Both the position numbers and the translations under genes were made by a program. The notes below the pieces were generated by a model that ran no database searches, was not told the DNA's origin, and saw only the letters and a list, made by a program, of their open reading frames with translations. A DNA stretch of 64,000 bases from the NCBI RefSeq assembly GCF_905475465.1, contig NC_062256.1, forward strand, positions 5,341,662 to 5,405,661. Reading direction: 5' to 3'. Shown here piece by piece: positions 37,601 through 49,100 of this stretch. The stretch is from Pieris napi (taxonomy: Eukaryota; Arthropoda; Insecta; Lepidoptera; Pieridae). Within the stretch, counting starts at the first letter, position 1; the number at the start of each line of letters is the position of its first letter.

Positions 37601-40600
37601 TACGTATACCCATATCCCGATTATAAAACCTGCCTCGAGCTTGCAATTTCTGAGCCCAACAAAAAGGATTTTGTTAAACTTCTATTACAACACGAGGTCC
37701 AAGTAAACAACATAAATGAAACGCATGGAGCAGCTCCGATACATTTTGCTGTTGAAACTGGAAACATCGACGCATTGGCTCTACTCTTGGAAGATGATAG
37801 AATCGATGTTAACGTAAAATGTAAAGGAAATACAGCACTCCTTATGGCTATTAAACAAATACAAGATTTAGATGATGACCGCGAACGGGAATTGGCCGTG
37901 TATGAAGATATGGTTGAACTATTAGTGAAAGCGGGCTGTAATGCGAACGCACCAGATCAACGAGGGGTTACACCTGTATACTCTGCAGCGAAGCAAGGTC
38001 TTGAGAGGGTAATAACATATATCTTAGACTATTCAAAGGACCCAGTTAACTTAGATTCCTATAAAGATATCAGAGGGAAAACGGCTCGTTATTACCTGCA
38101 AGAAGCGTTTCCACATCTTGTCGCAAGATTTGATTCTAACTCTGAAACTGCTGAAATTGTTGATGCTGACAAACTATTTTCTTATCTTAGCAGACACGAG
38201 GAAGATAATTTTATACGGGACTTTAACCGACTTGTTAAAAATAATGAGCATCGAACAGTTTTATCAGCAAACAACGGTATGAATACTTTATTGCAACAGG
38301 CGACCGATAAAGGTTTCGAAAAGGTAGTGTTGACTTTGTTAAACAATGGCGCTGATCCAAACGCAACTTGTCCAGGGAACTCAGTTCGCCCTGTAGCTAT
38401 AGCTTGTCAAAACGGATACAGCCGTATACTGAAAATGTTTATTGATCACGAATCAACTTTATTTGATTCCGTCAATAGTGAGTCTCTATTACAAATAACA
38501 ATAAAAGGCATGCGAACGGGATCAAAGAGCCATCAAATCGATTTCCAAAGTTGTTTGGATATGCTATTGAAAAATCCCAAAATCAATACTGATGTTAACC
38601 ACAAAGATGTCAAAGATAACACAGCTTTACATTACGCGGCGAGGAACGGCGATTCAGACACAGTACTTGACTTATTGCGCAATGGTGCATGTATAGGGCT
38701 GAGAAATAAATTTGACGAACCGCCATTAGCAGACATTAGCGCTAAAACTCTCGAAACATATTTGGACGAATGTATAACAACTAACGGTGAACGACCAAGT
38801 GATGACGATTATGAAATACATATCAAATACAGCTTTCTCGTTTATCCCAATAACTCATTGGAAAACGAATTATCTAAAATTCCTTTGATGGACAAATCTA
38901 ACAATAATGTTGATAAAGAGTTTGATGCTATTTTAGCTCCAGAAACAGAGGCACTTCTATATATGACCAGAAATGAAGAGCTCCGACCGTTATTAAAACA
39001 TCCTGTCATAACAAGCTTCTTGTATTTAAAATGGCAACGAATTAGCTGTCTTTTCTATGCTAACATTACATTTTATTTCCTGTTGTGGTTATGCTTGATG
39101 CTGTATATTATTTTTGGTTATGGAGTTGATAGACACCAACCAAAATCTATCGAAACTTTAAATATTCTTACTCATATCGGTACTAGCATTGGACTAATAC
39201 TATTAATATTTCGAGAATTATTCCAGTTACTGGTATCACCAACCCGGTACCTTCAGAGCATAGAAAATTGGATGGAAATTGCTCTCATTTTCGTTACTGC
39301 CTGGATAGTATGCTATGATTCAGCCCCTGAATCAACGAAACAACAGCTATCTGCTGTAGCCATATTATTGTCATCTGCTGAATTTGTTCTTCTAATCGGC
39401 CAATTCCCAACCTTATCCACGTACATTGTAATGTTAAAAACCGTTTCCTGGAACTTTTTCAAATTCCTACTCTGGTACTGCATCCTAATCATCGCATTTG
39501 CTTTGAGTTTTTACTCATTATTTAGAGAGGACGTAAAAGATGAAGAACAAACAGCACCAAATCCAAATCCAGCCCCAGAAGATGAGGAAGAGGACTTCTT
39601 CAAGGATCCAGGCAGTTCCTTATTTAAGACAATCGTCATGCTGACGGGCGAGTTCGATGCCAGCTCAATAAAATTCAGTACATTCCCAATTACAAGTCAC
39701 ATAATCTTTATAGTTTTCGTTTTCATGATACCCATTGTACTGTTCAATCTGTTAAATGGTCTAGCAGTCAGCGATACACAAGAGATAAGAGCAGACGCTG
39801 AATTAGTCGGGCATATATCTAGGGTAAGGCTGATATCCTACTTCGAAAGCGTCTTGATAGGTAAATCATATACAAAGCCAATGCGATGCTGGTCATGGTT
39901 CGCTCCATATATTCAAGACCTTCAGTTTATAACCCCGAAGACATTATGTATGAAACCATTTGCCACAAGAATTAGTTTATTCCCACATTTCCTGCCGAAA
40001 TACAGGATAATCGTGAAACCAAACCAAGATAACAGATTTGACATTCCACATCCAGAACCTGGTAAATATGGGGATGATTACGAAGATATAGAAGGCGGGA
40101 AGTGTTGTTTCGAGCGCTGTCAGGCGAATAGATTAGACAGAAAAATCGTGAAAAATGCAAAAGTTGTTATCAGTAAGAAGACGTACATCTCAGAATTCGA
40201 CGAAATTAAAGACAAACTATCCCATTGTGAAAGGAAGATCGAGAGCATTGAAAGCACACTGAAGAAAGTTTTGCAAAATTTAGAAAATAACTATTAATTG
40301 TAACAGAAATTATTTCGTAACTTATTATATATTTATTGCTATGTTAAAATATGCTGCCTTTTTAGATATTAACCGCTAAAAATAAATGTTCTTTTTAACA
40401 GTGTTGTGTTTAAATTATTTATATATTATCCAACTAAACTACACGTATACGTTTGTGCGTTAGTTTAAAAATTAAAAAAAAAACATATTTGATTGAAATT
40501 TTTCACGCTCTGGTTTAACTTTGATTAAACAACCAATAGTTTTCTACAACAATATTATACGTACATCTTCATTTAATAAATACAACGAGATTTAGAATAA

Positions 40601-43600
40601 GTATACAGCAATTACCCTTTTTATAACACTTAATCATTTTTAGAAACATGCATGGTACGTAGTTACATTAAAATGCGCTATTTTATTGCATTGAATTTGC
40701 ATTCAAAAATAAAAAAACCTAGAATTTAATTGTAACAACTTTTGAGTTATAATTTAATTTTTATATTCAAAAATATCTATCGAATAAACCACAATAGTCA
40801 CCTTTTGAGGGGTGCAAAAGCTATATGATGGCCTGCCGTTTTAATTAAATAAATCTTATATATAAAATTCTCGTGTCACAATGTTACCATACTCCTTCGA
40901 AACAGCTTGACCGATTTTTATCAATTTTTATATGCATATTCAGTAGGTCTGAGAATCGGTTACTATCTATTTTTTATACCCCTAAGTGATAAAGGTTGTC
41001 CACCCCTAACATTTTATTTTTAGTTTTTGACGAATTTTTTTTAAATTATTTTTTATAATGTGTGTTAAAAATACATACAACCCTAAATTAACTATAAACT
41101 ATAACCTAATTAAACTAAAAAAATGTTTCCTAGAAATAATATACATGGCAAAACGACGTTTGCCGGGTAAGCTAGTAAATAATAAAATACTCACACTATC
41201 TAGGCTCTGAATAAGATGACACCAGGATGGCTCTATAACTTCCATGCACATGTAGTATTGCAAGTGTTGTACGCAACTCAACATACGCTGGCGAAGAGCG
41301 AACGCGTCCGCGTACAAACGGGCTTCTGAGAATCTCTTCACCACTTTGTTGTACAGCCACACTCTGGAATTATTTTTGTTTAAAGTGTCGTCACTTCGTT
41401 ATGGGCCATATCGTTATGGGGCAGATATATTTCTACATCTGATTAATTTAAGGCAAGTAGTGCATACAAAACAAATAATTTAATTAAGATTTTTTGCAGT
41501 TATAATTGTAAAGTATTTGAATATTGCAACTATATGGGACCATATTAACTTTTTACTTGGGGAGCGTTCAAGTATTACGTAACGAATTTTGGGAGGGGCG
41601 TCCTTTTGTAAAACGTTACGATGCGGGGATTGAATTACGCGTTATTGTAATATTACTATCGACTTTCCAGTACTTTACACCACATAATGGTAACTTTTAG
41701 GTATAAAGAGTCACTAGGTGAACGTTTTAATATACTTGGGTACAGAAAAATGTTACGGCGCGTTACATGAAAAATGTTACAGGTCAGTAAAACCGTACAC
41801 CTTTTACTAGAAATAGATTTTCCGGACTCGAATACTTGCATGGTCACATCCATGTTCATATGTTCTAAACTTAAGAAACAGGCTATTCGATTATAGGTAA
41901 ACTTACCGACAAAGCAGCCTTTCCACATGTTTACAGAAGAAGAGATGTCTGAATATCATCTGATAGCAGGCGATGGCTTTGTGGTTAATTATGAGTGAAA
42001 CCGGCCATTTCACTTCCATACCGAACGAGAATGTTTCTATACCCGTGAGTGGAGGACAGTCCTTGTTCTGCTTGTACTCTGGAATAAAAACAAATATTCA
42101 AGTAAGGTTTTATATACCTTGTCTATGAAATGTGTTTCCAAATATTTAACAAGATTTTAATAATCATTTCAGATTGTCATTTTTGAAGTGAAAACTTCTT
42201 TAGCGGCGTTATGAAAAATTGATGAGAGTAAAATTTTGCGCCCCGTGACACAAAATTATCAGTATGAAGTTGCGCACGGAAGATGCTACGGCATTGGACA
42301 TAATTTAAAAACAACATTCGAATAATACTAGAATTTATGTTACACTTAATGTAAGAGAATAATAATAAATATTTATTTATTTAATTTTTCAAATGTTAAC
42401 TGAACTTGACTATAATGACTCCTTTCCCAGTCTTTGATTATTTAATTGTAATTAATTATTTGCATGCAATCAAAAACTATTTTTAATAATGCCAAAGAAG
42501 TATAACTTCTTACGCGCGTACATAATTACACGCACCCTTTTTTTTATTATGTGTATTGTTTACAAATTAAAGACTCATGACTTTAGAAACCCGCCAAAAC
42601 CCTTCTCTAGGTAAGATGGCGACGTACCAGAACCCATTCTGTAAAGTGCCTGTAAACATGTAAAAAGAAGCTATTTACGGGTTAATTATCATTCCTTAAT
42701 TACACATATACTAGATTTCTATCAAAATCAGTCTCCCAGAAAAATTAACACAAGACAGTAGGTATAAGAATTAGATAGATAGATATAAATTAGAAGCATA
42801 CCACGTCATCATCTGTCACGTGACTGAGACGTATAAAAACAATATTTTACCATGGATTTTTGAAATTACACCTAAAATACTTCATACTGTCGCATAGTTT
42901 ATTGGTTATTTCCGATGAACTCTCCAAATTAAAAGTAAACTAAAATTGAGTGAGTGACGTCATATATGTTTATTTGTGCAATTTAAGAATGATAAATAAT
43001 TTACCCGTAATTAACCTAGTTTATATGTTTACAACCATACTTCGTAGGCACTGGTGCGAGACTTTGCCTCGAGAATCATTTTGGTTCTTAAAATTATGTA
43101 AATTAAATTTAAATTTATGTTTATAAAGCCTTAAAAATTTAAAATAACGTACGTATATATTCTAGTCACTAATAAATCTGCAATGGTTTTTTAAATCTTG
43201 TCAAATTTCATACTTAAAAATTTAATACTAAACTTCAACCTTGCGATTCTGTAACTCACTTTTCGAACTCTCACAGCGGTCGTGAAGCAGTCATTTTAGG
43301 ATTTGGCATTCAGATAAGGAGGGAGCTTATAGTTTATTGTTTATCAGAATGCCAAATCGTAAAATGACTGCTTCACGACTGATTAGAGCGCGTGTGAGAG
43401 TTCGAAGTGAGTTACAGAATCGCAAGGCAGCTGTTAAATTTATGTTTTTATAATACTGTGACTCCACCACCCTTTATTTTAGTCTCAGACCTGACCTGAT
43501 TTTGGAATATTTTCTCTGAAGTTTTTTATATACATACCATTTTCTTCTTCAGTTTCAATGGACAATATTTTAAACATCTGGAACTGGAGATCATACGGCG

Positions 43601-46136
43601 ATAATTCAACTCGCATATCCTCATTGTATGGGTCATGACGGGCTGATGATAACCTGCAATTTTTAGTTATCTAATTACTCAACTCTTTATAACGAATTTC
43701 GAGCTTTTTATTCGTTATAGAGAAGGTTCGTTATAGGGACGAAAGAGAAAAAATATATACTTAACCAATTACAGTAATCTATATATATAAAAGAAAGTCG
43801 TGTTTGTTACAACACTTATAACTCGAGAACGGCTGGACCGATTGCCATGGTTTTTGATTTGTTGGATTTGTTTCCGTCCCGAATAGCAGAATAAGCAATA
43901 AAATATCGGATAAGTTATCGAATAACAATTAATTAATTAATTAATTTTACGAATGCAAAAACCATATGGTGCCATCTGTTGACAAAACTACGCATCATTT
44001 TACGTCGAATTCGTGTCAGTTCAAGAAATTCCGATCTTGAGGTGAATGAGGAGATGCATAACCATGCTTTGATCCTGATCAAAAGATGTTGGATATCAGA
44101 AAGTGCTTAACATGCAGTATCGCCATATTGACGCTAGAGAGAAGATGTCTAATGTGTAAAACTGTCATTCTTCTTTCGCAATGGCAAGCAATAAAACATT
44201 TCTGTATTTGCAAAAAAGTTGTATTAATGTAATACTTAACATTAATGAAATCCTAAAATAAGTTAAATTAAAGTAACAACGATATTATAAGGTTGTAGGG
44301 CGGAACGAAGTTAGCCAGGTCAGCTAGTTATCGTTGGGGTGCTGTGACGTTTCGGCTTTCGCAGGTACTGTCTGGCCATGGATGCTTTGGGCGGTATCTT
44401 CATAAGGTGCCTAGAAGGGAGATGCATCCGTTGTGCCACCATTGCGGCGCTCCAAACGACACGGCGGAGCATACTGTGGCTGAGTGTGTCACCTGGACAA
44501 GGGAGCGTCATGACCTGGTATCGGTCATAGGGTCGGACCTCTCTTTACCGGGTATTATTTTAGCTATGCTAGGAAGTGAGGAGGCCTGGAGTGCAATAGT
44601 CACCTTCTGTGAGCATGTAATGCTGCAGAAGGAGGCAGCTGAGCGATTGAGGGAGAGGTCTGGGGATGACCGTAGACTGACCGGTAGTTCAAGGCTGGGG
44701 GCTCGACCTCGAGTGGCCCGGAACCGCAGGTCTTGAATGAGCTCTCTATGTCGGATATAAGCCCGGGTCCCTTGGGTAGAATGCCTAGCGAACCCCGAGG
44801 GCCCATATTAAGGGCATGTGAAGGGCTGAGGTGTTTTTAGTGGGTGGGGTCTCGCTACCCCTCTGAATAGCAGAGGGTTTTGAGTGTAGACCCAGCCCCA
44901 CAGTCCCCGCGTCAAGCTCGACATCCTTGATGCGGGTCTGCGTAAGCGCATTTTCACCTCGTAAAAAAAAAAAAAAAAAAAAAAAAAGGTCAGCTAGTTA
45001 TAATATATATATAATAGATAGGTGACGATGGTGCGTTTAGTAACTGAGACCTTCAGGCACTGTAATCTAAGAATAATGGTACATGTGTTAATACAATTAA
45101 CAATAGCAAAAATACGGCTATTTATGACCTCACGTGTCTTTTTTAGAAATTTCGGCACCTCAAAAGTTTAGTTTTGTAAGCTGATTATAAAAACAATTAC
45201 GCTTAAGTATGTTGTTGATGTCTAAATATGAAAATATTTCTTCGTAATAGAGAATGTTATAAAGTATATGATGATGATAAGTAGATGATGAATTAATATA
45301 TGGGTTTTGTGTAAATTCAAACAAATTCATCATTTTTACGTTATAGAGCGTTTTTCGTTATAACGAACGGCGTTATAAAGAGTTTACACTGAAACTCAAT
45401 TTCGAATGCAAGAACTTTTGTGCCTACCCACATTATAGATTTAATACATACCGCAAACAGAGTCCAAGCAACGACTCCAGCTTCGAAGGTATAATATCGT
45501 CTATCTTCTTCGACAACTCTTGCTCTGTTGCATCCATGAACTGGACAATAAAGTCTCCTTGGCTCATCAAAAAGTAATTTTTCACAGATTTCAATCTCCC
45601 CATGAGGTCGTATTCCTTTAGAAGTAGTTCCAATAAGGATTTGCTCGCGTACGAATACGCCCGTTGTATGATCGCCCCGTAGTTTTGTTCACGCAGAGAG
45701 TATTTTATCTCTTCTGTATTCGTTTTTGTTATTGACTTTCCTGTTTGAATAATGCTAATTTATATAATGCTACATATGTCTTTTTTTTTTTTTGTATCTC
45801 ACACACTGTTTTGTTGTGTTTTTTTAATAACACTTTAATGTTAATATTCTACGGTTTCGATATTTGTAAATATGTGAGGAACATGTATACTAACTTTTTT
45901 AGTATAGTAGTTTATTCTAAGAGTACATTGTCTTCACATATAATTATTTAACAAATGTAACAAAATATTGTAAACCTATTTTAAAAGAGTAAGTGTGGAG
46001 TTTCTTGCCCATTCTTCTCCACACGAAACTACCTTTTGGAAGGGGCAACTAGAATCATCTTTATATATTTTTTTTGACGTTCAAAAGTGCCATTTTAGAT
46101 GGTCTAATTGAAATAAACGATTTGACTTTGACTTTG

Positions 46137-46174
<38 letters not shown>

Positions 46175-49100
46175 TAGCAGACCGGCCAAGCGTTGCTGTG
46201 GCTAAGGTTTTTGTTATATTACATAGTAGTAAACTATTCAAGGGAAACGGTAGGAGAATACCAGTCATGGGGACCATGCTTTTTTGGTGGTAATGCCATT
46301 AAATTGTAGCTTATGTGAAACGTTGGAACTTTCAACACAGCGTCATCTGTTAGAATTGTGACTATCAAATAATAAACAAATATTTTGCAATAAAATAATA
46401 TTGCGGGTATAAATTGAGATGTAAGCTATCCTATCTTTTATATCATCTGAATTGTGTTTACTTTATCAGAATAAATAAAGCCAATTTCGACTATGTATTT
46501 GCGAGTTGTTCCCACGAGAATGTAAGTGCGTGCTCCTATTTCACCATGCCTCCTGCTGATAGAGGACAAGTCTTTGTTTTTAATTTTATTATTATTAATT
46601 ACTTAAAATGTCATGTGGAACAATAATGGTTGCAGCTCCTTACAAACGTTGTGTAAAATAAACAGCGATTAAAAAGAGTGGCGGAGAGTTCATTGCCAGT
46701 TCTTCTCTTCCGTTCTACGCCTTTGATTTGAGAACGGGCACTAATGTAAAGTTAGAAGCATTTCATATACATTTTTTTTGACGATCATAAGTGTACATTG
46801 TGTTACCTATATAAATGATTTTTGAATTTGAATTTTTCAGTATGGAAACACCTGATCTTACCGCATTGGCTGATAACATTCAGGTATTTTCCAGTCCGTA
46901 GAATAATATCAGTAAACTTGTCAAGAAACTTTGGAACTCTGTCTCTCTGACTGCTATATCTCTTCTCCCAATAGTCAGCCGAGTAGTCCAAAGGTAACTC
47001 TTCTTTATTTATCAATTCGTTGTCTTCAATCATGAATTCCTGAAAAAATTTATTAATAGTAAATATAATACTATTAAAAATAATTATTATACAATTACCT
47101 CCACGTGATGATTCTAAATTTTAATTGTAACTTTAACAATTTCATTTAAATCGGTCCAGCCCTTTAGTCAGTGGAAATATATATATAAATATACTAGCTG
47201 ACCTGTATGTTGTTGTATGTATTTTTGTATGCTGTATCATAAAAATATAAAAACAAAACATTTTATCTAAAAATTTAAAAAAAATGTTTGGGGTGGATAC
47301 CCCTTATCACTTAGGGGTTTGAAAAATAGATAGTAGCTGATTCTCAGACTTACTAAATATGCATAAAAAAATGTGCGTGTACTAGTGTACACACGTTAGA
47401 AGTGAAACTTCTTTATGACCTTATTTTTCGAAAAATTATCTATATGCAACTAACTTTACAGAAATTGGTTAAATAAAGTTAAATTAGATAATGTTTCCCA
47501 AAAGGCTTTTAATATCACAGACTTGAATACAAATAATACAATTATTTCATTTTACCTTATTACCACTAAGATTATTACAAAATTTCATAAATTGTAATAT
47601 AATTTTTAGTATCATTGTTATAGTTATTATAAATTTTTGTTATTAATGGTTTAGAATCTCTTCGAATCAACCGTGGTAGGGACGAGAAAAAGACGCGCGT
47701 AACGGTCAAATGTGACGCGTAACCGAAACATGTGACGCGTAACCGAAAAATGTTACACTAAATTTTTTTCCAACCCCGATAAAGAAGTTTCACTTCAAAA
47801 ATTTCATAAGAATCAGCCGAGCCGTTTCGGAGGAGTATGGGAACATGTTCGTGACACGAGAATTTTATATATTAGATATACATTTTAGTATCTATTATAA
47901 GCTGCTGAATGATTCTAAAAATACTTACATGGAAGGGGTCGTTAACACTGCCCTTATGTATCCATCTATCCAATATGTCGAGGTAAGGGCGGCAAGCGCG
48001 TTCTGTAAGGAAAAGAGCTATTTCTTGCGCACGCGCATCACCCATTAATGTACTCGTCTTCTCATGAAGTACTGTCAATACTGCACCACCGCGGAGTTCG
48101 CTCTAAAACAATTGTTTTTAAGCCAAACAATAACAATACAGCTTAAAATCTGTAAATGACTAATATTTCTCAGTTAACCTACAGACCTATTTTCATAAGA
48201 CCTTGTGGCAGTGTGAGTGCCCATGGGCGGAGATATCACTTAACATAAGATGAGCTTCTTGCCCGTTTGCCTCATTAAAAAAAACCGAAGCATCGATAGT
48301 TGATAAAATTAACTAAAACAAATATTTTGACCACTATGATTATCATATTGTGTACGTATTTCTATTTCTTAAACGTATACATAATATCAAATATTGGTAG
48401 ATATTATATTTGATATATTTATTAATTTGATTCATTCAAACTTCGTTGCATACAAAAATATAATACAGTTGACGTAATTAAATGAAAAGGAGTATAACTG
48501 GCGGCCTTAACGCTTTCGAGCGATCTCTTCCAGGCAACAAATGTGAGAAAAAAAATTAGATAGGGCAAGCGCATTTGAACAAAACAAAGCAATCAAAACA
48601 TATGTCAAAAGTGAACAGAACAATATTAAAAAAATATATATATTATGGTGAGGTGAATCAATCAAAGGTTGCAGTAATAAAGAATGATTAGGTAACATAC
48701 CTTGCCAATGTTGGTCACAATAGATGCTAGAACTTGCATGGTATGCATGGTCGGTAACACAAAATACCATAACTTTTGCAGGGTCAAACCACCAGTCATG
48801 TGCTCTGTTTCTAGTTGTGCTATCATAGTCTGAAATATCGAAAAACATATTTTAGCAAGTTTAATATGTAACGATTAAATCTATATCTATATATATAAAA
48901 ATGAAACCCGTTTTCCGTTGTCACGACATGAAATGAAAACGGCTTGACCGATTTGTCTGATTTTTTTAAATAATATTCCTTGAAGTACGAGGATGGTTCT
49001 TACGGAGAGAAAAATTCAAAAAATTGAGTGAAAAAGTCTAAAAACAACACTTTTCTATATTCCCATACAAAATATTCGTAATAATATTTAAAGGCAATTT

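Noticed and set aside
44344..44736. Host gene with a zinc knuckle
   Set aside because: The flanking 14-bp duplication and the A tail show it is the 3' end of an inserted LINE.
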